NCBI GenBank assembly: GCA_009775125.1
Contig: VSPD01000023.1
Span: 1 to 38,824, forward strand
Origin: Muribaculaceae bacterium
GTDB lineage: Bacteria > Bacteroidota > Bacteroidia > Bacteroidales > Muribaculaceae
Length of the DNA stretch: 38,824 nucleotides
Direction: 5' to 3'
Shown here one piece after another: positions 15,383-24,834 of the stretch; the first letter of the stretch is position 1, and each line of letters opens with the position of its first letter. The notes below the pieces were generated by a model. The model did no database searches. It was not told the DNA's origin and saw only the letters and a program-made list of their open reading frames with translations. A program made the translations under genes and the position numbers.

Positions 15383-17179
15383 ATGAAAAGCCTTATATCC
15401 GTTTTTTTCCTGACTGTCGCGGTAGCCGCTTTCGGCCAGCACATCGCCGTGCTCAGCGACGTGCACGTATCTCCCGGCAATGAAGCCGAAAAGCAGCTGA
15501 AAATTGCCGTCGACGAAATCAACCGCGGCACGTTCGACTTTGTCGTGATGGACGGCGACCTCACCAACGAGGGGTCCGACGCCGAACTTGCCAATGTCAA
15601 GTCGATACTCGACGGCATCAAGGCCCCGCTCTACGTGCTCCCCGGCAATCATGAAAACAACTGGAGCCAGTCGGCCGGCACAACCTTCCCGCGCCTGTGG
15701 GACGACGACCGCTTTGTCGCCGACTTCGACTCGCTGCTTATTGTCGGCATCAACTGCGGCCCGTATATGAAAATGGGCGACGGACACATAAAGCAGGAAG
15801 ACCTCCACTGGCTCGATGCCACACTCGCGCAAAAAGCCACACCGAGCAAACGGGTGCTGTCGTTCAACCACTATCCGCTCAACCGCGACATCGACAATAT
15901 CGACGCCTATCTCGAAGTGCTCGAACGCTACCCCGTGGTGGGCCACATCAACGGGCACTACCATTCTTGGAAATGCTATATGGGCGGTGACATAAATGCC
16001 GTGAGCGTGCGCGCACTCGACATGAAAAACGACCACGGATACACCATTGTCGACATCGACCGCGACTGGATTCACGTCTACGACAAGCCGCTCGGCGCAG
16101 CGGCACAGCCAAAATACGCTTTCCCCACCAAAACAGCCCACACGCGCTCGGCATCCGCGGCATTGGATGCCGCCGTGCCCGAAGGCTGGAACGTGACACG
16201 CCTGTGGGCCGACAGCGCCTCTATATTTACAATTCCGGCCGTCGACGCCTCGCGCATTTATTTCGGCACCTCCACAGGAGCCGTACGCGCCGTCGACACA
16301 GCGTCGGGCAGGCAAGCCTTCTCCATAGCCACAGGAGCCCCCGTTTTCTCGCGCCCGGCCGTACTGCCCGGCCGCAAAGCAGCTTTCCCGGTAAGCGACG
16401 GCATTATTATCGCCAAACCCGACGGAAAACACTCTCGGCTCGACGGCGCCACTCCCTATGTGGCCGACGGCATAGCCTCCGACAAATACTGGATTCAAGG
16501 CGGCTACAAACGCATCGACCGCCGCGACCCGCGCTCGGGGCGCATCGTATGGTCATATGACTCACTCGCCAACTACTGCCAAGGCGCACCCGTCGTCGAC
16601 GGCAACGACGTGATTTTCGGAGCATGGGACACCTACCTGCGTTGTCTCGACCTCCGCTCGGGCCGTCTGCGCTGGAAATGGAACAACGGCAAGAGCGCGA
16701 ACATGCTCGGCCCCGGCAACGTCGTACCCGTCGTTACCGACTCCATCGTGCTTATCGTGGCACCCGACCGTTACATCACAGCTATCGACCGCGCCACAGG
16801 CCATACCCTCTGGCGCGACAACTCCCACCGCTTCCGCGAGAGCCTCGGCACCGACGGCCGTGGCACGGCCTTTGCCAAAACCATGGACGGAAGCCTCGTG
16901 GCAGTCGAAATCAACCCCGACGGCTATAAAGAATTGTGGGCCACCGACCTCGGCATCGGCTACGACCATGCCCCATGTCCCATCACCGTATCCGACGGCG
17001 TGTCATATGTCGGTTCGCGGCGTGGCGTTATCTGCGCCGTCGACGCCGCCACAGGCCGCCTGCTTTGGTCATTCCCCGCCGGCACATCCGAAGTAAACGG
17101 CTTCGCCGTCGCCCCCGACGGCACCGTCTACGCCACCCTCATCGAAGGCACCGTCTGGCGCATCAACAAGAATAGATGA
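15383..17179 (+). CDS. Exported calcineurin-like phosphoesterase with PQQ-like propeller
   Basis: 598 aa from the ATG at 15383, which opens a signal peptide (MKSLISVFFLTVAVAAFGQ); the longer frame overlaps the previous gene and is rejected. Residues about 20-270 are a metallophosphoesterase: Asp26/His28 (LSDVH), Asp59 (MDGDLTNEG), Asn89-His90 (PGNHE), then NHYPLN and NGHYH. Residues about 275-598 form repeated beta blades of the PQQ/outer-membrane-assembly propeller type (for example GRIVWSYDSLANYCQGAPVV; GRLRWKWN; GHTLWRDN; GRLLWSFPAG). The phosphoesterase likely cleaves an exported phosphoester, and the propeller may bind a partner or surface glycan. A REP-like palindrome follows its stop. 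The domain calls are firm; the substrate is unknown. Confidence 0.9.
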   Translation: MKSLISVFFLTVAVAAFGQHIAVLSDVHVSPGNEAEKQLKIAVDEINRGTFDFVVMDGDLTNEGSDAELANVKSILDGIKAPLYVLPGNHENNWSQSAGTTFPRLWDDDRFVADFDSLLIVGINCGPYMKMGDGHIKQEDLHWLDATLAQKATPSKRVLSFNHYPLNRDIDNIDAYLEVLERYPVVGHINGHYHSWKCYMGGDINAVSVRALDMKNDHGYTIVDIDRDWIHVYDKPLGAAAQPKYAFPTKTAHTRSASAALDAAVPEGWNVTRLWADSASIFTIPAVDASRIYFGTSTGAVRAVDTASGRQAFSIATGAPVFSRPAVLPGRKAAFPVSDGIIIAKPDGKHSRLDGATPYVADGIASDKYWIQGGYKRIDRRDPRSGRIVWSYDSLANYCQGAPVVDGNDVIFGAWDTYLRCLDLRSGRLRWKWNNGKSANMLGPGNVVPVVTDSIVLIVAPDRYITAIDRATGHTLWRDNSHRFRESLGTDGRGTAFAKTMDGSLVAVEINPDGYKELWATDLGIGYDHAPCPITVSDGVSYVGSRRGVICAVDAATGRLLWSFPAGTSEVNGFAVAPDGTVYATLIEGTVWRINKNR

Positions 17180-17191
17180 ATTGTGTTATTT

Positions 17192-17223
17192 GTGTAGGGA
17201 CGCACGGCTCGTGCGTCCTACAC
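17192..17223. repeat. REP-like palindrome, copy 1 (most complete)
   Basis: GTGTAGG and CCTACAC ends enclose GACGCACG-gct-CGTGCGTC, giving a hairpin of about 14 bp with one bulged G. Three related copies are found elsewhere in the window. It lies between the phosphoesterase gene and mfd. Confidence 0.8.
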
Positions 17224-17247
17224 CAAATAATTCCCAACCTAAGATAA

Positions 17248-20200
17248 ATGGATTCTGAAAAGGATTTGGTAAATATATTTTTTACTCCGGAGAGGGCTAA
17301 GGCTGTCGCCGGATTGTTGCGTCACCGGCAGAGCGCGGCATATGGGCTGGCCGGTTCGGCGGCGGCGATGCTGCTGGCGTCTATTCCCAAACGCAAAAGC
17401 CCGGTGCTTGCCGTGGGCGATTCGCTCGACGATGCCGGCTATCTCTATCAGGACCTGTCGCGCCTTCTCGGCGAGGGGGCTGTGGCAATGCTCCCGTCGG
17501 GATTTAAACGCGACATCAAATATGGGCAGGAAGACGCGCCCAACCGCATATTGCGCAACGACGCACTGGGCCGTTGGCACACCGACACCGGCCTCAGAAT
17601 CGTGGTGACATATCCGGAAGCTCTGGCCGAACAAGTGGCTACCCGGCAGTCGCTCGAGGAGCATACCATTTCCCTGCGGAAAGGCGGGAAAGCCGACATG
17701 TCGGCAACCGAGCAATGGCTGCGCGACAATGGTTTTGTCGAGCAGGACTATGTCTACGAGCCGGGGCATTTCGCCGTGCGCGGCTCAATCCTCGATATTT
17801 TCGGGTTTTCGTCTGAATTGCCCTTCCGTATCGACTTTTTCGATGACGAAATCGACTCGATACGCACATTCAACGTCGAGACGCAGCTTTCCGAAGAACG
17901 GCTCGACATGGTGACAATAGCCGCCAACGTCGACACCACTGCCGACAGCCGCGGCGTGTCGTTGCTCGAATTCATCCCCGACGATACCCTGGTATGCCTG
18001 CGCGACGAACGTTTCACCATAGGCCGCATCGAGGCCATAGCCGCAGAATCGTTTTCAGAATCGGCCATCGTGGCCGGCGAAGGCGACGCCCATGCCCTGC
18101 TGCAAGTGGTCGACCCGGAGGCTTTCGCCGCAAGGCTTTCTCAATTCCGCCGTCTCGCTTTCACAGCCGCAAACACGGCTCCGGCTGAAACCCCGGCGGC
18201 TTTCGACTTCGGATGCGTGCCGCAAGGCATCTACCACAAAAATTTCGACCTTATCAGCAGTTCGTTCAAACAGCTGCTTGCCGAAGGATACCGTCTCTAT
18301 ATCCTCTCCGACTCCCCGAAGCAGTTCGACCGCCTGCGAGCTATCTTTGCCGACCGTGGCGACGACATCTCATTCACGGCCATGAATCTGACCCTGCATG
18401 AAGGTTTTGTCGACCACAACACCCGCACCTGCGTTTTCACCGACCACCAGATTTTCGACCGGTTCCATAAATACACCCTCCGCTCCGAGCGCGCCCGCTC
18501 CGGCAAACTCGCGCTCTCGCTCAAAGAACTCACATCGATAGAGCCGGGCGACTTCATCGTGCATATCGACCACGGCATCGGACGCTTCGGCGGCCTTCTC
18601 CGCACCGATGTGGGCGGCCGCGTGCAGGAAATGGTAAAACTTATTTATCAGAACGACGACATAGTGTTTGTGCCAATCCACGCCCTGCATAAACTCTCGA
18701 AATACCGCGGCAAAGAAGGAATTCCGCCAAAAATAAGCAAGCTCGGCTCAGGACAGTGGTCGCGCATGAAAGAGCGCACAAAATCGAAGCTCAAAGACAT
18801 AGCGCGCGACCTTATCCGCCTCTATGCAGCCCGCAAGGAGGAGAAAGGCTTCGCGTTCTCGCCCGACGGATATCTTCAACAAGAACTTGAAGCCTCGTTT
18901 ATCTACGAGGACACCCCCGACCAGCTCACTGCCACGCGCGCCGTCAAGGCCGACATGGAAAGCCCCCGGCCTATGGACCGCCTTGTCTGCGGCGACGTGG
19001 GCTTCGGCAAGACAGAAATCGCCATCCGCGCCGCTTTCAAGGCCGCCGTCGACGGCAAACAGACTGCCGTGCTTGTGCCCACTACGGTGCTCGCGTATCA
19101 GCATTTCCACACGTTCTCCGACCGCCTGCGCGATTTCCCCGTGCGCGTCGACTATCTCTCGCGCGCCCGCTCGCCCAAGCAGGTAAAAGAAATCCTCGCC
19201 GACCTCGCCGAGGGTAAAATCGACATTATAATCGGCACGCACAAACTCATCGGCAAGTCGGTCCGGTTCAAAGACCTCGGGCTGCTCGTTGTCGACGAGG
19301 AGCAAAAATTCGGCGTGGCCGTGAAGGAAAAACTGAAACAGCTGAAAACCAATGTCGACACCCTCACCATGTCGGCCACCCCGATTCCGCGCACCCTCCA
19401 GTTTTCCCTTATGGGCGCGCGCGACCTCTCGGCCATAAACACCCCGCCTCAGAACCGTTACCCGATTCTCACATCCGTAAACTCCCTTTCCGACGACATC
19501 GTGGCCGAGGCCATCAACTTCGAGCTTGCCCGCAACGGCCAAGCCTTCATCATCAATCCGCGTATCGAGGGGCTCTACGACCTGCAAGCCATGATCGCAC
19601 GACTTGTTCCTGATGCCCGCGTCATTGTGGCCCACGGACAGATGCCCCCGGAAAAACTCGAAAGCGCGATTGTGGACTTCGCCGCACACGAATACGACAT
19701 ACTGCTTTCCACCACCATCGTAGAGTCGGGCATCGACATGCCAAACGTCAACACCATCCTCATAAACAACGCCCAGATGTTCGGGCTCTCCGAGCTCCAC
19801 CAGCTCCGTGGCCGCGTGGGCCGAAGCGCGCGCAAGGCTTTCTGCTACCTGCTCGTGCCTCCGGGATTGCCGCTCACGCCCATAGCACGCCGACGCCTGC
19901 AAGCCATCGAGTCGTTTTCCGACCTTGGTTCGGGCATCCATATCGCCATGCAGGACCTCGATATACGCGGAGCGGGCAATCTGCTCGGCGCCGAACAAAG
20001 CGGATTCATCGCCGACCTCGGCTACGAAGCCTACCAACGGATTCTCCACGAAGCCGTAACCGAACTCCGCAACGAGGAATTTGCCGACGTGCTCACCGCC
20101 GACTCCGGCCGTGAAAACGAATATGTGGTGGAATGCGCCATCGACACCGACCTCGAGCTCCTTTTCCCCTATTGGTATGTACCCCAGGAATCGGAGCGCA

Positions 20201-20589
20201 TAAATCTCTACCGCGAACTCGACAATATCGAGCGCGAGCCCGACCTCGACGCGTTCAAAAGCCGCCTCGAAGACCGTTTCGGCAAAATACCGCCGCAAGC
20301 CGCCGAGCTTCTGCTCGTGCCCCGTCTTCGTCGCCTCGGCCACAAACTCGGCATCGAAAAAATCCTGCTCAAGCAGGGCGCGCTCTATCTTTATTTCGTG
20401 GGCGAGGAAAACAAGGCTTACTACCAGTCGCCCATGTTTGGCCGCATAGTCAACTATCTGCAACAAAACCCCAAACGCGTCCATATCCGCGACCGCGGAG
20501 GCCGGCGCTCATTCCTTATCGACCGCGTGCCCACCGTGGCCGAAGCCATAGCCGTGCTGTCATCAATACTCGACCTTGAAGCATTATGA
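17248..20589 (+). CDS. mfd: Transcription-repair coupling factor
   Basis: 1113 aa, cytoplasmic ATP-dependent DNA translocase. It removes RNA polymerase stalled at lesions and recruits UvrA for nucleotide excision repair. Domains in order: UvrB-like N-terminal module (about 1-330), RNA polymerase-interacting CarD-like domain around 415-500 (EPGDFIVHIDHGIGRFGGLL), SF2 helicase core (Walker A GDVGFGKTE near 580; DEEQ box in VVDEEQKFGV; TMSATPIPRTLQ; QLRGRVGRS) and the C-terminal TRCF domain (about 960-1080). Length is typical (1,100-1,150 aa). Its last codon overlaps the start of the methyltransferase gene (ATGA), so they are translationally coupled. Confidence 0.97.
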   Translation: MDSEKDLVNIFFTPERAKAVAGLLRHRQSAAYGLAGSAAAMLLASIPKRKSPVLAVGDSLDDAGYLYQDLSRLLGEGAVAMLPSGFKRDIKYGQEDAPNRILRNDALGRWHTDTGLRIVVTYPEALAEQVATRQSLEEHTISLRKGGKADMSATEQWLRDNGFVEQDYVYEPGHFAVRGSILDIFGFSSELPFRIDFFDDEIDSIRTFNVETQLSEERLDMVTIAANVDTTADSRGVSLLEFIPDDTLVCLRDERFTIGRIEAIAAESFSESAIVAGEGDAHALLQVVDPEAFAARLSQFRRLAFTAANTAPAETPAAFDFGCVPQGIYHKNFDLISSSFKQLLAEGYRLYILSDSPKQFDRLRAIFADRGDDISFTAMNLTLHEGFVDHNTRTCVFTDHQIFDRFHKYTLRSERARSGKLALSLKELTSIEPGDFIVHIDHGIGRFGGLLRTDVGGRVQEMVKLIYQNDDIVFVPIHALHKLSKYRGKEGIPPKISKLGSGQWSRMKERTKSKLKDIARDLIRLYAARKEEKGFAFSPDGYLQQELEASFIYEDTPDQLTATRAVKADMESPRPMDRLVCGDVGFGKTEIAIRAAFKAAVDGKQTAVLVPTTVLAYQHFHTFSDRLRDFPVRVDYLSRARSPKQVKEILADLAEGKIDIIIGTHKLIGKSVRFKDLGLLVVDEEQKFGVAVKEKLKQLKTNVDTLTMSATPIPRTLQFSLMGARDLSAINTPPQNRYPILTSVNSLSDDIVAEAINFELARNGQAFIINPRIEGLYDLQAMIARLVPDARVIVAHGQMPPEKLESAIVDFAAHEYDILLSTTIVESGIDMPNVNTILINNAQMFGLSELHQLRGRVGRSARKAFCYLLVPPGLPLTPIARRRLQAIESFSDLGSGIHIAMQDLDIRGAGNLLGAEQSGFIADLGYEAYQRILHEAVTELRNEEFADVLTADSGRENEYVVECAIDTDLELLFPYWYVPQESERINLYRELDNIEREPDLDAFKSRLEDRFGKIPPQAAELLLVPRLRRLGHKLGIEKILLKQGALYLYFVGEENKAYYQSPMFGRIVNYLQQNPKRVHIRDRGGRRSFLIDRVPTVAEAIAVLSSILDLEAL

Positions 20590-21380
20590 TAATTGAAATA
20601 TCCGATATCAACGCCCCTGAAATAGCCATGTTCGCCTCTCTCACCGAGCGGCAGCTGCGCAGCGAAGTCAATCCCGACGAGGCTCTCATCATTGTAGAAA
20701 GCCCGAAAGTGATACATGTGGCGTTGCAGCAAGGGTTGCGCCCCGTAGCCCTGATGTGCGAGCGGCGGCATATCGCCGGCGATGCCGCCGACATCATAGC
20801 CGCCTGCCCCGACATGCCTGTCTACACCGCCGACCGCGACACGCTCGGCAGCCTCACCGGCTACACCCTCACCCGAGGAGTGCTCTGCGCCATGCGACGC
20901 CCGGCGCCGCGCCCGGCATCCGAAGTCACTGCCGGCGCGAGACTCGTGGCCGTGATCGACGCCGTGACCGACACCACCAACATCGGAGCCATATTCCGCT
21001 CGGCGGCCGCCCTCGGCGTAGATGCCGTGCTGCTCACACGCCAGAGCTGCGACCCGCTCAACCGCCGGTCGATACGCGTGTCGATGGGCACGGTATTCCT
21101 CGTGCCATGGGCCTGGATCGACGACCCCATCGCCGACCTCCGCAGCCTCGGCATAGCGTCCGTGGCCATGGCCCTGCGCGACGACTCGGTGGCTATCGAC
21201 TCGCCCGTGCTCGCCGCCTTGCCGCGCCTGGGCCTGATTCTCGGCACCGAGGGCGACGGACTTAGCAACCGCGTAATCGCCGGCGCCGACTATGTGGCCC
21301 GCATCCCCATGTCACATTCCGTCGACTCCCTCAACGTGGCCGCCGCCTCAGCCGTCGCCTTCTGGCAGCTGCGCCGATAA
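20586..21380 (+). CDS. TrmH/SpoU-family RNA 2'-O-methyltransferase
   Basis: 264 aa, cytoplasmic. It belongs to the SPOUT superfamily and would methylate a ribose 2'-OH of tRNA or rRNA using S-adenosylmethionine. Motifs: VTDTTNIGAIFRSAAALGVD (motif 1), LGTEGDGLSNRVI (motif 2) and IPMSHSVDSLNVAAASAVAF (motif 3, the knot). The N-terminal part (about 1-95) is a substrate-binding-like extension. It overlaps mfd by 4 nt (ATGA). Its 3' end (30 bp) is imperfectly duplicated 264 bp downstream, which suggests that the gene end has served as an insertion site. Family is firm, exact target unknown. Confidence 0.92.
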   Translation: MIIEISDINAPEIAMFASLTERQLRSEVNPDEALIIVESPKVIHVALQQGLRPVALMCERRHIAGDAADIIAACPDMPVYTADRDTLGSLTGYTLTRGVLCAMRRPAPRPASEVTAGARLVAVIDAVTDTTNIGAIFRSAAALGVDAVLLTRQSCDPLNRRSIRVSMGTVFLVPWAWIDDPIADLRSLGIASVAMALRDDSVAIDSPVLAALPRLGLILGTEGDGLSNRVIAGADYVARIPMSHSVDSLNVAAASAVAFWQLRR

Positions 21381-21644
21381 CGGCTCTAAACTAAACACGG
21401 GCTATTGCCCGTGCCTACCGTATTTGACCGCGACTGCGGTCTGCCTTGTCTTTTCAATTTACGGATCGGGGCAAAAAAAATCCCGCGCCATGGGGCATGG
21501 TCGCGGGAAAATAGAGACGCTTTCATAACGAATTGTCGGCTTTTTTAATGAAGCCAGAAAAATGCCTCTTATGCATATAGAACGCCTCGGGCGGAAAATT
21601 GTTCGCTGCTCCCCGCCGAAACCTTCCGGCAGCTGCGCCGATAA
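21351..21644. repeat. Direct repeat duplicating the 3' end of the methyltransferase gene
   Basis: The last 30 bp of the methyltransferase gene (21351-21380) recur at 21615-21644 with 26 of 30 matches, including the stop codon; the terminal 21 bp match at 20 positions. The copy is followed by a T-run. Such duplicated gene ends are typical of integrase attachment sites. Confidence 0.6.
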
Positions 21645-21726
21645 GATTTTTTAACAAAAAAGGCCGTCTCTAACAATATTTTACTCTACGGCGCGTTATT
21701 ATCTTGAATCATTGATTTGAAATAAT
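21381..21726. other. Hairpin-rich gap before the exopolysaccharide locus
   Basis: Two small hairpins follow the methyltransferase gene: 21396-21402 with 21407-21413, and 21426-21431 with 21436-21441. A third (21481-21487 with 21502-21508) is described separately. Further on lie GGCTT/AAGCC near 21540-21555 and the duplicated gene end. A 27-codon frame (21571-21654) is too short to call. No good TAnnTTTG promoter for the next operon was found; TATCTTGA near 21700 is the closest. Confidence 0.6.
21473..21508 (-). terminator. Rho-independent terminator on the minus strand
   Basis: Read on the minus strand, arms TCCCGCG and CGCGGGA with inner CCATG/CATGG are followed by eight T (complement of the A-run 21473-21480). 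No minus-strand gene is visible nearby, so it would end an unannotated antisense or small transcript. Confidence 0.45.
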
Positions 21727-22530
21727 ATGAAATTTCATAAATTCAGTTCCACCATATTTGCCTCAGCCTGCATTTTACTGGCTTCGTGCTCATCGAACCG
21801 TACTCCTCTGACTTATTTCGAGGACATCGACACATCGGTTTCCACTCCAATATCCGACTACCGTGTAAAGGTGGAGCCCGGCGATGAACTTTTCGTCTCC
21901 GTAAACTCCGAATATCCCGATGTGACAGCACGTTACAACGTGGCACAGGTGAACCCGGCCACAGCCCAGACCACCGTGCTCTCAGGCCAGCCGCAAAACC
22001 AGACATATATTGTCGACTCCCAAGGCGACATAACCATGCCCGTGCTCGGGCGTGTGCACGTGGCAGGACTCAACACCGAGCAAATTCAGCAAAATCTTAC
22101 CGAACGCATAGCACGTGATGTGAAAAATCCGCTGGTGAAAGTAACGCTTGTCAACTTCACCGTCGATGTGGCGGGAGAAGTGCTCCGTCCGGGACGAATC
22201 CCCGTAAACGCCGACCGTTACAGCGTGCTCGACGCCATAACCGAGGCCGGCGACCTCACGCCTTACGGCAAACGCGACAACGTGCTGCTGATCCGCGAGG
22301 AAAACGGTGTGCGCAAATCCGTGCGCCTCAACCTCAACGATGCCGCCACCCTGTCCTCCCCCTACTTTTTCCTCAAACAAAACGACTACATCTATATCGA
22401 GCCATCGGAAGTGCGCAAGGACAATGCAGAATACAACCAGAACAACTCCTTCAAACTTTCAGTAGTCTCCACTATCGTAAGCGGTTGCTCCGTAATAGCG
22501 TCTCTCATCATAGCACTCACCGTAAAGTAG
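21727..22530 (+). CDS. Polysaccharide export outer-membrane lipoprotein (Wza/SLBB type)
   Basis: 267 aa. A lipoprotein signal with lipobox LASC (Cys near residue 21) is followed by a polysaccharide-export domain (KVEPGDELFVSVNSEYPDV; VDSQGDITMPVLGRVHVAGL) and an SLBB-type beta-grasp domain (VDVAGEVLRPGRIPV; YSVLDAITEAGDLTPYG). A C-terminal hydrophobic helix (VVSTIVSGCSVIASLIIALTV) may cross the outer membrane, as in Wza. It forms the exit channel for exopolysaccharide or capsule. The gene starts the polysaccharide locus and lies 7 nt before the Wzz-type gene, its usual partner. Identification is firm. Confidence 0.92.
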   Translation: MKFHKFSSTIFASACILLASCSSNRTPLTYFEDIDTSVSTPISDYRVKVEPGDELFVSVNSEYPDVTARYNVAQVNPATAQTTVLSGQPQNQTYIVDSQGDITMPVLGRVHVAGLNTEQIQQNLTERIARDVKNPLVKVTLVNFTVDVAGEVLRPGRIPVNADRYSVLDAITEAGDLTPYGKRDNVLLIREENGVRKSVRLNLNDAATLSSPYFFLKQNDYIYIEPSEVRKDNAEYNQNNSFKLSVVSTIVSGCSVIASLIIALTVK

Positions 22531-22537
22531 CACGTCT

Positions 22538-24754
22538 ATGAACGAAAAAACAAATAAGAAATTCGACCTCGTTGTCGAAATACGCCGTTTTATACGTGCA
22601 AGCCTCAAAGCATGGATGGTATATGCCATAGCCATCGTTGCCGTCGTCCTCATCACCTTGGCCTACACTTTTGTACGCAAACCGGGCACTGAAGTCAACG
22701 CCTCGCTGATACTTCCTCCGGAAACGTCCCAAAACTCCGGCATGCTCGCCTTGTCTGACATTGCAAGCTCTTTTTCGATGGGCGACATGTTTGGGGCATC
22801 AAACATCGACAATGAAATTGCCGTGATGCAGTCGCACACCGTCTACGACCGCACCGTGCGCCAGCTCGGCCTCAATATCAACTATCTCGAAAAAGAACGC
22901 ATGTTGCGTACCATTCCGGCCTACGACCGCGCACAGCTGCACCTGTCGGTCGACCCGGCGGTTGCCGATACATTCCGGTACTCCCTCATGTTTATCATTT
23001 GGCCCGACAGCAAAGGACGAAACTTCGAAATAGAAATCCGAAATACAGCTCTCGACACTCGGATCGCAAAACTTAAAGATGTGACCCTCCCGGCCGACAT
23101 CAAGACCCCATTTGCCGATTTCCGCCTCGAAAAAACTGCATTCTTCAACGAAGAAGAGGTTTATCCCAAGTTTTTGATAACCTACGATTCTTACAACGTC
23201 GCCGCCCAAAATCTCGGCGGCTTTGTCAGCATTTTCGCTCCCAACAAGAAAACCGACATAATCTCTATGTCGACTATTACTTCCGACCCCGATTTCGGCA
23301 AAAAACTGCTCTCGACCATCATTGACAATTACAACTGGCTGCGCAACGACCAGCTTGCAGAGACACAGCGCGACAATCTGGAATTTGTAGAGAACCGGCT
23401 CGTAACTCTTGAAACAGAATTAAACGACGCTCAAACAGCCGTGCAACAGTTCAAGGAAAAGAACAAAATCACCGAACCGGGCACCGCCGCATCCATGCTT
23501 ATCCACAAAGCAGCCACCCTCGACGGCCAGATTGCCAGCACCACGACATATAACGAAATTCTGCGCATGACGCGCGATTTCATCGCCAACCCGGCCAACG
23601 ACCGCAAGATGATTCCCTCGATGAGCGTTACTACTCTGTCGTCGACAGAGACTCCATCATCTGTCGGCGCCATCGAGCAATACAACATACTGGTTCTTAA
23701 ACTCAACGAAGAACTATCGAGGGTCAACACCACAAACTCCACGATAGAGACACTCGAAAAACAGCTCTCGATGCTCCGAGCCAATATCTGCGAATCCATA
23801 ACACGCACTCTCGAAAACTCGAATGTGCGTCTCGCAAGCATGAATCGCCAGAATAACGAGACTCTCAGCAAAATGGGCACAATCCCCGAACTCGAACGTG
23901 AGTACATCGACCTCGAGCGTGACGTAATGCTCAAACAACAGCTATACCTGTTCTTGCTGAAACAGCGCGAGGATGCACGCATGGGCCTTACAAAGAAAAT
24001 GGATGCCCTCATCACCCTCGACGAGCCTTTCATCGTGGCCAAGACTCCGGGCTTGAAACCCAAAATGCTCGCCATGGTGCTCTTTTTCTTCTCTATGGTC
24101 GGAGCCGCCGCATGGATATTCTTCCGCAAGATGCCCCGCACTCCCCTTGGCTCCTCCGAAGCCGTGGCCGACGCAAGCACAGTGCCCGTACTTGCTGAAA
24201 TAGCCAACGCCCCGCTCGCAGGCATAAACATGCTGCGCACCGATCTACGCGCCATCCTCGACCCGCTCGGAGCTAAAAATATAATGGTTACGACTCTCGG
24301 ACAAGCCTCAATGCCTTTGGCATCAGAACTTGCCTCGGCATTTGCCCGCGCCGGACACTCCACGGTGTTGGTCGATGCCTCTTTCTCGGGCCAAAACTCC
24401 GTCTCCGGCACGTCGGTAGCCGAAATCTGCGCCGGGGCATCCGGCGATGCCACAAAAGAAGCGGCTCCCAATCTGCATATGATTCCGTCCGGCTCAACCG
24501 AACGCGCCGCGGCCGACATCATAGCGTCTCCGGCTTTCGCCGCCCTTGTAAAGCGTCTTGGCCAACGGTTCGATTATGTAGTGATAGCCTCGCCGGCCAT
24601 TGCCGAAGGCAGCGGAGCATACGCCCTTGCCGCCGATGTCGACATCACCCTTACGGCTGTCGATGCACACTCGGCCACTCCGGCCGACCTCGAATTCCTT
24701 GGCGGGCTCCGTCGTCAAGGCCGCTTCCCGCGCCTCTCGATTGTGATAGCATAA
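22538..24754 (+). CDS. Wzz-type chain-length protein with degenerate BY-kinase domain
   Basis: 738 aa, inner membrane. Order: short cytoplasmic N-terminus, TM1 (about 26-45), long periplasmic Wzz/coiled-coil region (to about 505) with the GNVR-type segment (ELEREYIDLERDVMLKQQLY), TM2 (about 510-528), then a cytoplasmic domain (about 540-738) in the place of the BY-kinase. That domain keeps the fold pattern but not the active site: the P-loop position reads TTLGQASMP with no Gly-Lys-Ser/Thr, the A' motif is VLVDAS rather than an Asp pair, the Walker B position reads VVIASPAI with the Asp lost, and no C-terminal Tyr cluster exists. It should control polymer length without kinase activity. Confidence 0.88.
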   Translation: MNEKTNKKFDLVVEIRRFIRASLKAWMVYAIAIVAVVLITLAYTFVRKPGTEVNASLILPPETSQNSGMLALSDIASSFSMGDMFGASNIDNEIAVMQSHTVYDRTVRQLGLNINYLEKERMLRTIPAYDRAQLHLSVDPAVADTFRYSLMFIIWPDSKGRNFEIEIRNTALDTRIAKLKDVTLPADIKTPFADFRLEKTAFFNEEEVYPKFLITYDSYNVAAQNLGGFVSIFAPNKKTDIISMSTITSDPDFGKKLLSTIIDNYNWLRNDQLAETQRDNLEFVENRLVTLETELNDAQTAVQQFKEKNKITEPGTAASMLIHKAATLDGQIASTTTYNEILRMTRDFIANPANDRKMIPSMSVTTLSSTETPSSVGAIEQYNILVLKLNEELSRVNTTNSTIETLEKQLSMLRANICESITRTLENSNVRLASMNRQNNETLSKMGTIPELEREYIDLERDVMLKQQLYLFLLKQREDARMGLTKKMDALITLDEPFIVAKTPGLKPKMLAMVLFFFSMVGAAAWIFFRKMPRTPLGSSEAVADASTVPVLAEIANAPLAGINMLRTDLRAILDPLGAKNIMVTTLGQASMPLASELASAFARAGHSTVLVDASFSGQNSVSGTSVAEICAGASGDATKEAAPNLHMIPSGSTERAAADIIASPAFAALVKRLGQRFDYVVIASPAIAEGSGAYALAADVDITLTAVDAHSATPADLEFLGGLRRQGRFPRLSIVIA

Positions 24755-24767
24755 TAACCGTCACGTT

Positions 24768-24791
24768 GTAGGGACGCACGGCTCGTGCGTC
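24768..24791. repeat. REP-like palindrome, copy 2
   Basis: GTAGGGACGCACG-gct-CGTGCGTC repeats copy 1 and lies in the 80-bp gap between the Wzz-type gene and the flippase gene, inside the polysaccharide locus. Confidence 0.75.
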
Positions 24792-24834
24792 TGAAACCAC
24801 GGAGTAGAACTTAGTTAGCAGAAACAGTATAAGG

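Noticed and set aside
18748..20484. A 578-codon minus-strand frame inside mfd
   Set aside because: Mfd is complete and typical on the plus strand; the antisense frame is a by-product of GC-rich codon bias.
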